64,000 nucleotides of DNA from Microbacterium sp. AK031 (lineage in GTDB: Bacteria > Actinomycetota > Actinomycetes > Actinomycetales > Microbacteriaceae): positions 186,001-250,000 of the forward strand of contig NZ_JANUCA010000001.1 in the NCBI RefSeq assembly GCF_024807145.1. Direction: 5' to 3'. The translations under genes and the position numbers were made by a program. The number at the start of each line of letters is the position of its first letter. Position 1 is the first letter of the stretch. The notes under the pieces are model-generated. The model was given only the letters and a program-made list of their open reading frames with translations, made no database searches and was not told the DNA's origin. Positions 7,553 through 16,128 of the stretch are shown in pieces.

Positions 7553-8195
7553 TCCGGATCTCGAATCCTTCGTCGCTCGACTCGATCGCGATCTGCGTCA
7601 GGTCGTCGACGTGATGCGCCGGCGTGAAGGACGGTGCGTGCGGACCGACGCCGATCACGGTCATCCCCGCATCGATACCGGCCCGGATGCCGGCTCCGGA
7701 GTCTTCGAAGACGACGCATTCGGCGGGGTCGACGCCCAGAGCGGATGCTGCGAGCAGGAAACCCTCTGGGTCCGGCTTGCTGTGGGACACCCGCTCGGCG
7801 GTGATCGCGAGTTCGGTGATCGGCAGCTGCGCGGCACCCATCCGCGCCGTCATGAGCGCGATGTCCGCCGAGGTGACGATCGCGTGAGGGATTCCTCCCA
7901 GTGATCGGAGCAGGTCGGCGGCGCCGGGGATCGCGACAACGCCGTCGGTCTCCGCGCTCTCGCGCGCCAGCATCCGCTGATTCTCCTCGAGGTTGATCGC
8001 ATGATCGCGTTCCGGCAGGAGGATGGCCATGCTCTGCCAGCCCTGGCGGCCGTGCACGGTCTTCAGAACGGTGTCGCGGTCGAGACCGTGCGGTTCGGCC
8101 CACTCCAACCAGAGGCGCTCGACGACCGAGGTGGAGTCGACGAGCGTGCCGTCCATATCGAGAAGGACAGCGCGTGCAGTGAGGGTCGTCGTCAT
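7545..8195 (-). CDS. HAD family sugar-phosphate phosphatase
   Basis: This 216-residue HAD hydrolase has motif I LLDMDGTLVDS (residues about 11-21), motif II VTSAD, a conserved lysine in SHSKPDPEGF and motif IV VVFEDSGAGIRAG. The cap lies between motifs I and II, as in beta-phosphoglucomutase and YfbT/YniC phosphatases. It would remove phosphate from a small sugar phosphate in the cytoplasm. It converges with murQ. The position hints at disposal of amino-sugar or hexose phosphates, but the substrate is not shown. Confidence 0.85.
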   Translation of the reverse strand: MTTTLTARAVLLDMDGTLVDSTSVVERLWLEWAEPHGLDRDTVLKTVHGRQGWQSMAILLPERDHAINLEENQRMLARESAETDGVVAIPGAADLLRSLGGIPHAIVTSADIALMTARMGAAQLPITELAITAERVSHSKPDPEGFLLAASALGVDPAECVVFEDSGAGIRAGIDAGMTVIGVGPHAPSFTPAHHVDDLTQIAIESSDEGFEIRIS

Positions 8196-8201
8196 GCCTT
8201 C

Positions 8202-8207
8202 AGGCTA
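8202..8207 (-). promoter_or_regulatory. -10 box TAGCCT, leaderless start of HAD gene
   Basis: On the minus strand TAGCCT is followed by exactly 6 bases and then the ATG at 8195. Confidence 0.5.
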
Positions 8208-8233
8208 TCCCGACGAACGTCTGCGGCACGCGG

Positions 8234-8239
8234 CAGTAT
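8234..8239 (+). promoter_or_regulatory. -10 box CAGTAT, leaderless start of winged-helix gene
   Basis: CAGTAT ends 6 bases before ATG 8246. Confidence 0.45.
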
Positions 8240-8245
8240 GGGGTC

Positions 8246-9319
8246 ATGGATCCGCATTCGCTGCGCGCTGCGCGCCTGCGTGCTCACCGACTCACGGCGC
8301 CGACCCGTTCGGTGACGGATGCTGCGCGTCACATGCTCGCTGTCCAGGCTCAGGAGTTCTGGGCAGGGCGATGGGCGCTCGCCGCGCGCACGACGGGTGC
8401 GCCGACGCTGCGGGCGGTCGACCGGCTCTTCAACCGCAGAATGCTCGTGCGCGGGTGGACGCAGCGCGGCACGCTGCACATCGTCGCCGCTGAAGATCTC
8501 GCCTGGATGCTCAGCGTCACAGGGGAGCGGCAATTGCAGAAGGCGGCTCCGCGCTACCGGGAGCTCGGTCTCGGCGTCGAGGAGCTCGCGACATCTGAGC
8601 GCGTCATCAGGGGCGCGCTGCGCGGCGGCAACGGCCTGACCCGTGTCGAGCTGTTCGACGTGCTGCAGAGAGCCGGAATCGAGCCGAGCGGACAGCGTGG
8701 ACTGTTCGCAGTGCAGAACCTCGCGCTGCGCGGCATCATCTGCCAGGGGCCGATCGTTCCGAGACCGGGAGGCGTTTCCAGGGAGCAGCGTTTCGTGCTC
8801 ACGGAGGAACACATCTCCGAATCAACAGCGCCTGGCGAACCGGCCGCGGAGATGTTCGTCCGCTACATCGTCGGGCACGGCCCCGCGACTGCCGAGGACT
8901 TCGCCTGGTGGGCCGGCGTCACTCTCGGCGTGGCCCGAGTCGCGGCCGCGGTATCCGCCGATGACGAACGCATCCGACAGGTCGATGACGGAGTGTTCGT
9001 CGCAGATTCGATGCCGCGACGGAACGCGGCTGCGCCAGCCGTCGTGGCGCTCGGATCATTCGAGGAGTACTACATCTCCTACATCGATCGCACCGTCACC
9101 TGCCCTCCAGAGCTCTTGGGTGCGATCGGGCCGGGCAAGAACGGCATGGTGCGGCCGATCATCCTCGCGGACGGCGTCGTGGTCGGCACCTGGCGGCACT
9201 CCACCGCAGTGGGGCGGCATACGGACGACCCCATACCGGAGCTGATGACGGCGGCTGGGGCCGACGATGCCGACGTCATCACCGCCCTCGACCGCTACGC
9301 GGCATTCATCGCCGGCTGA
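8246..9319 (+). CDS. Winged-helix DNA-binding domain protein (HTH_42/AlkZ-like)
   Basis: The 357-residue protein fits the HTH_42 family, which includes AlkZ/YcaQ DNA glycosylases that unhook interstrand crosslinks. The Q-x-Q signature of the family is present as VQAQEFWAGRWAL near residues 31-43, along with the following MLVRGWTQRGTLHIV strand and the late MVRPIILADGVVVGTW region. Tandem winged helices are expected. Many actinobacteria have several paralogues of unproven function, so crosslink repair is only a possibility here. Confidence 0.75.
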   Translation: MDPHSLRAARLRAHRLTAPTRSVTDAARHMLAVQAQEFWAGRWALAARTTGAPTLRAVDRLFNRRMLVRGWTQRGTLHIVAAEDLAWMLSVTGERQLQKAAPRYRELGLGVEELATSERVIRGALRGGNGLTRVELFDVLQRAGIEPSGQRGLFAVQNLALRGIICQGPIVPRPGGVSREQRFVLTEEHISESTAPGEPAAEMFVRYIVGHGPATAEDFAWWAGVTLGVARVAAAVSADDERIRQVDDGVFVADSMPRRNAAAPAVVALGSFEEYYISYIDRTVTCPPELLGAIGPGKNGMVRPIILADGVVVGTWRHSTAVGRHTDDPIPELMTAAGADDADVITALDRYAAFIAG

Positions 9320-9352
9320 CCGCGCCGGGGCTACTCCGTCGCGATCGGATCC

Positions 9353-10795
9353 TCACTCCGCCGCGTGCCGGGCGAGGAAGGTGTAGACCTCGTTCTCGTC
9401 GACCCCAGGGAATGCGCCGCGAGGGAGCGGGGAGAACATGTGCGTGTGCACGCGGGCGCTCGGCCACGCTTTGGCACTCCACCGATCCGCGAGTTCGGGG
9501 GCAGGAAGACGGCAGCACGCCTCGTCCGGGCAGGTCGACACCGCGCGGTCGCTCGTCTCGCGCCCGCGCCACCAGCGCGCATCGTCGAACGGCACGCCGA
9601 CCGTGACCGAGAACTCGCCGTCGCTGGCGGCCCCGGTCTGAGTCGCGCACCAGAATGTGCCCGACGGGGTGTCGGTGTACTGGTGGTGCTCGGTCGTGCG
9701 GTTCTGCTGCGTGAACGCGGCACGCGCCTGGAACTTACGGCACACCGGCTGTCCTTCGACCGCGCCGGTGACATCCATCGGCAAGGGCAGGTCATCGTTC
9801 TCGTACACCCGGGTGATCGCGCCCGTCTCGTCGACGCGGAGGAAGTGCAGCTTCATACCGAGATGCTCGGTCATGAGGTTCGTCATCCGCATGCCGGCGG
9901 CCTCGTGCGTGACGCCGAATGCATCACGGAAGTCCTCGACGGCGAGGTTCCGCTCCTTCTTGGCCTGCTGCAGGAACGCGACACCCGCAGTCTCCGGAAT
10001 CAGGCAGCTCGCCGCGAAGTAGTTGATCTCCAGGCGCTGCTGCAGGAAGTCCGCGTAGTCGGTCGGGGGAGTGTGCCCCAGGAGCCGATGGGCCATCGCC
10101 TGCAGCGCCATGGACCGCAGGCCGTGACCGCCGGGAATGGATGCAGGGGGCAGATAGATGCGGCTGTTCTCGAGATCTGTCACCGAGCGCGTGGAGTGCG
10201 GCAGGTCATTGACGTAGAGCAGCTCGAAGCCGAGCTTCTGAGCCATGATGCTCACCGTGCGGTGGGTGAGCGCGCCGCTGACGTGGCCCGCCGCCTTCAG
10301 CTGCTTCTCTGCGAGCTTCTCGATGTCGCCGATGTAGTTGTTCTGGCTACGCATGCGCAGGCGCAGCTCGGTGTTCGCGCGCCGCGCCTCTTCCGGCGTG
10401 GCGATGGCCTCCCGCGCGCGGCGCTGCAGCTCGCGATGAAGGCCGAGGATCGATTCGATCGTCTCATCCGGCATCCCCTTCGAGACGCGCACCGGCGACA
10501 CTCCGAGCTGGCGGAAGACCGGACTCGCCTGCGCGTGCTCCAGCTCGATCTCCAGCGCGGCCCGGCGGTTGGGCGGCTCGCCCGAGATGAGATCGGAGAC
10601 GTCGGTCGCGGTGGCATGAGCGATGGCCTGCAGCAATGAGAGCTTGGGCTCGCGCTTGCCGTTCTCGATCAGGCTCAGCTGCGAGCCGGCGACGCCGACC
10701 TGCGCGCCGAGCTCGTCGAGGGTGAACCCCTTCGCCACACGGTGGTGACGGATGCGATGGCCGAGTGTCGTGAGATGGATGCCGGAGCCGCTCAT
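9353..10795 (-). CDS. RamB/ScfR-like XRE regulator with ImmA/IrrE and DUF2083 domains
   Basis: The 480-residue protein starts with an XRE helix-turn-helix (GFTLDELGAQVGVAGSQLSLIENGKREP, about residues 22-50), then a DUF955/ImmA-like domain, and ends with a Cys-containing DUF2083 domain (CRKFQAR, FWC, CPDEACC). RamB of Corynebacterium, with the same layout, controls acetate and glyoxylate genes. The metallopeptidase HExxH is degenerate (MALQAMAHRLLGH), so it is probably not a protease but a sensor. It is divergent from pckG, which it may control. Confidence 0.85.
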   Translation of the reverse strand: MSGSGIHLTTLGHRIRHHRVAKGFTLDELGAQVGVAGSQLSLIENGKREPKLSLLQAIAHATATDVSDLISGEPPNRRAALEIELEHAQASPVFRQLGVSPVRVSKGMPDETIESILGLHRELQRRAREAIATPEEARRANTELRLRMRSQNNYIGDIEKLAEKQLKAAGHVSGALTHRTVSIMAQKLGFELLYVNDLPHSTRSVTDLENSRIYLPPASIPGGHGLRSMALQAMAHRLLGHTPPTDYADFLQQRLEINYFAASCLIPETAGVAFLQQAKKERNLAVEDFRDAFGVTHEAAGMRMTNLMTEHLGMKLHFLRVDETGAITRVYENDDLPLPMDVTGAVEGQPVCRKFQARAAFTQQNRTTEHHQYTDTPSGTFWCATQTGAASDGEFSVTVGVPFDDARWWRGRETSDRAVSTCPDEACCRLPAPELADRWSAKAWPSARVHTHMFSPLPRGAFPGVDENEVYTFLARHAAE

Positions 10796-10801
10796 TCCTT
10801 G

Positions 10802-10807
10802 AGCATA
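10802..10807 (-). promoter_or_regulatory. -10 box TATGCT, leaderless start of RamB-like gene
   Basis: TATGCT on the minus strand lies exactly 6 bases before ATG 10795; the AAGAAATCCGATTCTT operator candidate is immediately upstream. Confidence 0.5.
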
Positions 10808-10811
10808 TCGA

Positions 10812-10827
10812 AAGAAATCCGATTCTT
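10812..10827. promoter_or_regulatory. Inverted repeat between RamB-like gene and pckG
   Basis: AAGAAATCCGATTCTT is a near-palindrome of 16 bases in the divergent promoter region, next to the RamB-like -10 box. It is a plausible site for autoregulation and pckG control by the adjacent regulator. Confidence 0.45.
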
Positions 10828-10904
10828 ATACGTCGTTTGGTGGGAAATGTACCGGCGATGTTACTCAGAATGGACATACACACCGACTCTTCGAGGGAGC
10901 AGAC

Positions 10905-12770
10905 ATGGTTATGGCCGAGACCTTCACACCCCGCGTCCCCACCGTCTCCGCGGCGCGCAAGCTTGGCGCCGTCCCCACGTATGACACGCCGGCGATGAAT
11001 GAGCTCGTCGCATGGGTCGAAGAGATCCGCGCGCTCACGCAGCCGGCATCCGTTCATTGGGTGGGTGGCTCGCAGGCAGAGAACGACGCGCTGCTGCGCG
11101 GCCTCGTGTCGGAGGGCAAGCTCATCAAGCTGAACCCCGAGTGGCGTCCCGGCTCGTACCTCGCCCGCTCGCACCCCAGCGACGTCGCCCGCACCGAGGC
11201 CCGCACCTTCATCGCCTCCGAACACGAGAAGGATGCCGGACCCACGAACAACTGGGCGGATCCCGCCGAGATGCGCCAGACGATGACCGAGATCTTCGAG
11301 GGGTCGATGCGCGGACGCACGATGTACGTCGTGCCGTTCTCGATGGGAGCAGTCGGCGGACCCCTGTCGCACATCGGCGTGCAGATCACCGACAGTGCCT
11401 ACGCCGTGGCATCCATCGGCATCATGACGCGCGTCGGCGATGCCGTCACTCGGCAGATCGCCGAAGGCGCCCCGTGGGTCAAGACTGTGCACTCCGTCGG
11501 CGCTCCGCTTAAGCCGGGCGAGCCGGACGTCGAATGGCCCTGCAATGACGAGAAGTACATCGTGCACTTCCCTGACACGCTCGAGGTCTACTCGTACGGT
11601 TCGGGTTACGGCGGCAACGCCATCCTCGCCAAGAAGTGCTTCGCACTGCGCATCGCCTCGGTGATCGCCCGCGACGAGGGCTGGCTCGCAGAGCACATGC
11701 TGCTCATCCGCGTCATCGATCCGCAGGGCAAGGCCTACCATGTGGCCGCGGCGTTCCCATCGGCGTGCGGCAAGACCAACCTCGCCATGCTTCGCCCGAC
11801 CATCCCCGGTTGGAAGGTCGAGACTCTGGGTGACGACATCGCCTGGATCAGGCCTGGGGAGGACGGCCGGATGTGGGCGATCAACCCCGAGGCCGGGTTC
11901 TTCGGTGTCGCCCCTGGCACCGGCGAATCCACGAACGCGACGGCCGTCGAGACGCTGTGGGGCAACACGATCTTCACCAATGTCGCGCTGCGCCCGGACG
12001 GCGATGTGTGGTGGGAGGGTCTGACCGATACGCCACCGGCGCACCTGACCGATTGGGAGGGCAATGACTGGACACCGGACTCTGGCCGTCCCGCCGCACA
12101 TCCCAATTCACGGTTCACCGTCTCGGCCGCGCAGTGCCCGCAGATCTCGGACGACTGGGAGCAGGCGGTGCCCCTCGACGTCATCCTGTTCGGCGGACGG
12201 CGTGCGACGAACGTTCCGCTCGTGGTGGAGGCCACCGATTGGACGCACGGGGTATTCCTCGGCTCGACGATCTCCTCCGAGCGCACGGCGGCAGCCGAAG
12301 GCACGGTCGGCGAACTGCGCCGCGACCCGTTCGCGATGCTCCCGTTCTGCGGCTACAACATGGGCGACTACTTCGCTCACTGGCTGAAGGTCGGCCGTCA
12401 GCTGCGGTTCGACCGCGCACCGCGCATCTTCCAGGTCAACTGGTTCCGCCGTGGCGAGGACGGTCACTTCCTCTGGCCGGGATTCGGTGACAACTCACGC
12501 GTCGTCGACTGGATCATCCGCAGGATCAGCGGCGAGGTCGCAGCCGTCGAAAGTCCTATCGGGCGGCTCCCGCTGATCGAAGACCTCAACCTCGACGGGC
12601 TCGACATCTCGCCGCAGGATCTCGCCGAGCTCTTCGCGGTGGATGCGGATGCCTGGTCGAAGGAAGCGGACTCCACCGAGGAGTTCTTCGACACCTTCGG
12701 CGACACGATGCCCGCCGCGCTCCGCGCCGAGCTCGCCTCGTTGCGGTACCGGCTCGCGCAGGCGAAGTAG
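10905..12770 (+). CDS. pckG: Phosphoenolpyruvate carboxykinase (GTP)
   Basis: PckG converts oxaloacetate and GTP to PEP, CO2 and GDP, the entry to gluconeogenesis. The 621-residue protein is of normal length and carries the kinase-1a P-loop [13 protein letters not shown], the kinase-2/metal motif LGDDIAWI, the upstream PFSMGPVG-like segment ([12 protein letters not shown]), and [12 protein letters not shown]. The ATG follows a GAGGGAGCA ribosome site. It is divergent from a RamB-like regulator, and ppc lies 23 kb away. A long hairpin follows the stop. Confidence 0.97.
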   Translation: MVMAETFTPRVPTVSAARKLGAVPTYDTPAMNELVAWVEEIRALTQPASVHWVGGSQAENDALLRGLVSEGKLIKLNPEWRPGSYLARSHPSDVARTEARTFIASEHEKDAGPTNNWADPAEMRQTMTEIFEGSMRGRTMYVVPFSMGAVGGPLSHIGVQITDSAYAVASIGIMTRVGDAVTRQIAEGAPWVKTVHSVGAPLKPGEPDVEWPCNDEKYIVHFPDTLEVYSYGSGYGGNAILAKKCFALRIASVIARDEGWLAEHMLLIRVIDPQGKAYHVAAAFPSACGKTNLAMLRPTIPGWKVETLGDDIAWIRPGEDGRMWAINPEAGFFGVAPGTGESTNATAVETLWGNTIFTNVALRPDGDVWWEGLTDTPPAHLTDWEGNDWTPDSGRPAAHPNSRFTVSAAQCPQISDDWEQAVPLDVILFGGRRATNVPLVVEATDWTHGVFLGSTISSERTAAAEGTVGELRRDPFAMLPFCGYNMGDYFAHWLKVGRQLRFDRAPRIFQVNWFRRGEDGHFLWPGFGDNSRVVDWIIRRISGEVAAVESPIGRLPLIEDLNLDGLDISPQDLAELFAVDADAWSKEADSTEEFFDTFGDTMPAALRAELASLRYRLAQAK

Positions 12771-12785
12771 CGCCGGATTCAGACC

Positions 12786-12847
12786 CGCGATGGCGGGATG
12801 ACTGGGACAGACCCGTGGCTGAGTGGTCCCGTCATCCTGCCATCGCG
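12786..12847. terminator. Long hairpin between pckG and the convergent FGE gene
   Basis: CGCGATGGCGGGATGACTGGGAC (first 20 bases 12786-12805) pairs with TCCCGTCATCCTGCCATCGCG read in reverse (12827-12847), with one mismatch and one bulge. It sits between two converging genes and could stop transcription from both sides. Confidence 0.65.
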
Positions 12848-12924
12848 TTATGACGCGCCTAGCGCTATCGTCTTGCGCGAGGGGTTCCGTCGCCCGGCGG
12901 CGTACTGCGTCTTGACGACGAGGC

Positions 12925-13836
12925 TCATAAATCTCGGGCGAGACGGAATCCGATGTGCGACATCCCGGTGTCCTCGGCCTGCGGAGAACGAGCGGCCGGA
13001 CGGAACCGCAGACAGTAATCCGGCGAGCACAGGTGCGATCCGCCCTTGAGCACCCGCCGCGGGGTATCCGGGAACGCTTCCTGGGCGCTCGCCGCGGCAA
13101 GAAGGTTCGTCCGTTTGCCCGCATCGACCGGCTTGTCCGATAGCCGTAGGTGTCGCGGGGTGTAGAAGTCGGAGGTCCACTCCCACACATTGGCGATCAT
13201 GTCGTAGAGTCCGTAACCGTTGGGCCGGTACGAGCCGACGGGGGCAGCATCGCCGACGCCCTGGTTGTTGTACGGGAAGCGGCCCAGCCAGGAGTTCGCC
13301 TGGGCGACTCCGTCCGGATATGCCTCATCGCCCCACGCGAAGCGGGCACCGTCCACTCCGCCACGAGCCGCGTACTCGTGCTCGGCCTCGGTGGGCAGTC
13401 GCATGCCGACCCAATCTGCGTAGGCAATGGCGTCCTCGAATGCGATGTGCACGACGGGATGCCGCTTTCGATCGTCGACTGAGGAGTCGGGTCCGAATGG
13501 GCGTCGCCAGCACGCACCGGGCTGCCAACGCCACCAGCTGCGCCAGTCGCGCAGATCCGTCGGCCCCGTCGTCGGGGTGAACACCATCGACCCGGGCAAG
13601 AGATCGTTGGGGTCTGCGCCGGGAAAGGCGGCCGGATCGAGTTCCCGCTCAGCGACCGTCACGTAACCGGTCGCCGCTACGAACTCGCCGTACTGCTTGT
13701 TCGTCACCTCATAGCGATCGATGAAGAATGGTGCGACTTCTCTTTCATGAACAGGCTTCTCATCCGGGTAGAACTCCTCGGAGCCCATTCGGAATGTGCC
13801 GCCGGGGATGGGGACCATATCGCGCATGCTCGTCAC
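12925..13836 (-). CDS. Formylglycine-generating enzyme (SUMF1/EgtB-like fold)
   Basis: This 303-residue protein begins with the FGE signature MVPIPGGTFRMGS and DEKPVHEREV, contains RLPTEAEHEYAARGG and NVWEWTSDFY, and has the two active-site cysteines in GGSHLCSPDYCLRFRPAAR near residues 265-280. FGE oxidises a cysteine in type I sulfatases to formylglycine. GTG 13836 is supported by TACGCT exactly 6 bases upstream; ATG 13827 is the alternative. No sulfatase is encoded in the window, so its client lies elsewhere. Confidence 0.9.
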   Translation of the reverse strand: MTSMRDMVPIPGGTFRMGSEEFYPDEKPVHEREVAPFFIDRYEVTNKQYGEFVAATGYVTVAERELDPAAFPGADPNDLLPGSMVFTPTTGPTDLRDWRSWWRWQPGACWRRPFGPDSSVDDRKRHPVVHIAFEDAIAYADWVGMRLPTEAEHEYAARGGVDGARFAWGDEAYPDGVAQANSWLGRFPYNNQGVGDAAPVGSYRPNGYGLYDMIANVWEWTSDFYTPRHLRLSDKPVDAGKRTNLLAAASAQEAFPDTPRRVLKGGSHLCSPDYCLRFRPAARSPQAEDTGMSHIGFRLARDL

Positions 13837-13842
13837 CTCTTC

Positions 13843-13848
13843 AGCGTA
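13843..13848 (-). promoter_or_regulatory. -10 box TACGCT, leaderless start of FGE gene
   Basis: TACGCT on the minus strand, 6 bases before GTG 13836. Confidence 0.5.
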
Positions 13849-13880
13849 GTGACGGGCGAGGGTTTTCTGAGACTCGGAGA

Positions 13881-15782
13881 TCAGACGAGGAGTTGGTGGC
13901 GGGCGAGGTCGCGGTACAGCGGCACCTGCTCGATGAGTTCGGTGTGCGTGCCCTGCCCCACCACTTCGCCGTTCTGCAGTACGACGATCAGGTCGCTGTC
14001 GACGACCGTGGAGAGGCGATGCGCGATGACGATGAGCGTGCGATCGGCAGAGACGGCATCGATGGCCTCGCGCATGCGCTGCTCGTTCACGCCGTCGAGC
14101 GAGGAGGTCGATTCGTCCAGCAGCAGGATCGGTGCTTCGGTGAGCAGCGCCCTGGCGATCGCGAGACGCTGGCGTTCGCCGCCGGAGAGCATCACACCGT
14201 CCTCGCCGACCGGGGTCTGAAGTCCCAGCGTGCCTCGCTCGAGTACATCACCCAGGTTCACGGCGTGCAGCACCCGTTCGCAATCCGCATCCGTCGCGTC
14301 GGGAGAGGCGAGACGCAGATTGTCGGCGAGCGTGCCCGCGAGGGTCGGGGCGTCCTGCTCGACGTAACCGAACCGCGCGCGCAGCTCGGCCCGTGGATAG
14401 GTGCGGATGTCGTGACCGTCAAGGCGGATCGAGCCGCCGGTCGGATCGTAGAACCGCTCGATCAGCGCGAGGATCGTGCTCTTGCCCGCACCGCTCGGAC
14501 CGACGAGTGCGATGCGTGCTCCTCGAGGAACGGCGAAGGAGACGCGGCGCAGAACGTCGCGGTCGGCGCGCGCGTCAGCATCCGCGTCGCTCGTCTTCCG
14601 CTCGAGATGCGCGTCGACGAGCACGGTGCGCGCCTCTGTCGCCGCCGCCTCGCGCGCGGCGACGACGGCGTCGGGGTAGCGGAAACGGACATCGTGGAAC
14701 GAGAGCGCCGTGAGATCGGATGCTGCATCCACTGCTGAGTCGGCGGGCAGAGACGCGGCGATCGCAGCATCCTCCTGGTCTTCCGTCGGAAGGTCGAGCA
14801 CCTCTTGGATGCGCCCGAGCGCGCCGAGCGCCTGGTTCACCGAGGTGATGGCGCCGAAGGTCGTCGCGAGCGGCATGATCAGCATGAAGAGGAACATCAC
14901 GAAGGTGATGAGCGAGGCGACCGTGATCGCACCGGCGGCGACTCGGAACCCGCCGACACCGAGCACGGCCAGCAGTGACAGTTGCATGGCGATGCCGGAG
15001 ATCGGCACGACCAGTGCGGAGACCTTTGCGATGCGCACACCGAGGCCGTACGCTTCACCCGCGAGCGCCGACACGGATGCCGTCTCGCGCTCCGTGGCGC
15101 CAGAGGCACGTACGGTGCGGATCGATCCGACGGCGCGCTCGACCGCCGAGGCCAGTTCGCCGACCTTGACCTGCTGCGCGCTCGACGCGGTGCGGATGCG
15201 CCCGCTCAGCATCACGACGACGGCGAGGGAGACTCCGACGACCACCACGATCAGTAGCAAAAGGATCGGGTCGATGAGGAGCATGGCTATCAGTGCTCCG
15301 AGGAACAGGATCGCGCTGCCGACGGCATCCGCGAGCCCCTGAGTGAGCACGGCGTAGAGGAGTGTCGTGTCGGTGCCGACGCGCGAGACGAGGTCGCCGG
15401 TGCGGCGCGCGTCGAACTCGCGGATCGGCAGATGCAGGATGCGCGCGATCAGCTGGCGACGGCTGGAGTGCACCACTGCAGTGCCGGTGCGCTGCAACAG
15501 GTAGTGCTGATATCCGGAGATCACGGAGGAGATGAGCACGAAACCGACCAGCATCCACACCAGGATCCCCAGAGTGCCTCCGGACTGCACGGCCGTGATC
15601 ACCTGGCCGACCAGGAGCGGCTGAACGAGCGATGTCGCTGCGCCGAAGACGCTGAGGATCGCGACGACGATCAGCGTCTTCTTATGTTCGAAGAGGAAGG
15701 GAAGGAGCTGACGGAACGTGGCGCGCGGGCCATCCTGCGGCGCACCGCGTCCGCGGCGGCGGGTAGGCGCCGTACGAGACAT
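13881..15782 (-). CDS. ABC exporter, fused membrane and ATPase domains
   Basis: The 633-residue protein has an N-terminal six-helix type IV exporter domain (residues about 30-320) and a C-terminal ATPase with Walker A GPSGAGKST, signature LSGGERQRLAIARALL, Walker B ILLLDESTSSLD and switch IAHRL. MsbA/LmrA-like half-transporters of this type work as dimers and export drugs, lipids or peptides. An Ala/Glu/Asp-rich insert of about 35 residues lies between the first ATPase strand (HDVRFRYPDA) and VLRRVSF. It sits 27 bases after a small HTH gene. Confidence 0.92.
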   Translation of the reverse strand: MSRTAPTRRRGRGAPQDGPRATFRQLLPFLFEHKKTLIVVAILSVFGAATSLVQPLLVGQVITAVQSGGTLGILVWMLVGFVLISSVISGYQHYLLQRTGTAVVHSSRRQLIARILHLPIREFDARRTGDLVSRVGTDTTLLYAVLTQGLADAVGSAILFLGALIAMLLIDPILLLLIVVVVGVSLAVVVMLSGRIRTASSAQQVKVGELASAVERAVGSIRTVRASGATERETASVSALAGEAYGLGVRIAKVSALVVPISGIAMQLSLLAVLGVGGFRVAAGAITVASLITFVMFLFMLIMPLATTFGAITSVNQALGALGRIQEVLDLPTEDQEDAAIAASLPADSAVDAASDLTALSFHDVRFRYPDAVVAAREAAATEARTVLVDAHLERKTSDADADARADRDVLRRVSFAVPRGARIALVGPSGAGKSTILALIERFYDPTGGSIRLDGHDIRTYPRAELRARFGYVEQDAPTLAGTLADNLRLASPDATDADCERVLHAVNLGDVLERGTLGLQTPVGEDGVMLSGGERQRLAIARALLTEAPILLLDESTSSLDGVNEQRMREAIDAVSADRTLIVIAHRLSTVVDSDLIVVLQNGEVVGQGTHTELIEQVPLYRDLARHQLLV

Positions 15783-15809
15783 GTGGGACCTCGATCTGAA
15801 GAAAAGGGG

Positions 15810-16016
15810 TTACCTACGACCGTACTTCCTATGGGTGGCCTGCTTGGTCACGCCGAGCGCGCTGGCGATCGCCTGCCAGGAGTAGCCCGCATTGCGCGCC
15901 CGGCGTACTTGAGACTCCTCGATGCGTGAGAGTTCGCGACGGAGTTCAGTCAGCCGGTGCAGCTCGGCGATCGGCTCGCCCTGGGGATCGAGTGCCTGCG
16001 CGGTCGGAATGCTCAT
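15810..16016 (-). CDS. Small helix-turn-helix protein, probable regulator of the ABC exporter
   Basis: The 68-residue product carries a single helix-turn-helix near the end (NAGYSWQAIASALGVTKQATHRKYGRR) after a predicted helix rich in Arg/Glu. This arrangement is common in small actinobacterial proteins beside transporters. I chose ATG 16016, seven bases after a consensus-like promoter, over ATG 16028 or the long upstream frame. It is first in a two-gene unit with the exporter and has an inverted repeat over its own promoter, so it may repress itself. Confidence 0.75.
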   Translation of the reverse strand: MSIPTAQALDPQGEPIAELHRLTELRRELSRIEESQVRRARNAGYSWQAIASALGVTKQATHRKYGRR

Positions 16017-16020
16017 GTTC

Positions 16021-16052
16021 GTCAACATAGCTTGACGTTGATCTGGTGGCAA
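16021..16052 (-). promoter_or_regulatory. Promoter and operator of HTH-ABC exporter unit
   Basis: On the minus strand TTGCCA (16047-16052) and TATGTT (16024-16029) are separated by 17 bases, and ATG 16016 follows 7 bases later. GTCAA-x6-TTGAC overlaps the -10 box, and ATCAACGTCAA and GTCAACATTGG lie close by. This is the best sigma-70-like promoter I found, with a built-in repressor site. Confidence 0.65.
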
Positions 16053-16116
16053 CCAATGTTGACCCTCGGGGTGTGGACCGCGTGGTCCTGATCGTGAGCC
16101 AGGGGTGGCCGTCCGG

Positions 16117-16122
16117 CAGAAT
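16117..16122 (+). promoter_or_regulatory. -10 box CAGAAT, leaderless start of S66 peptidase
   Basis: CAGAAT ends 6 bases before ATG 16129. Confidence 0.45.
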
Positions 16123-16128
16123 GGCGTC

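Noticed and set aside
13728..14738. Long plus-strand frame over the FGE and ABC exporter genes
   Set aside because: It is rich in Arg/Gly/Asp with no motifs and is opposite to two recognised genes; a shadow frame.
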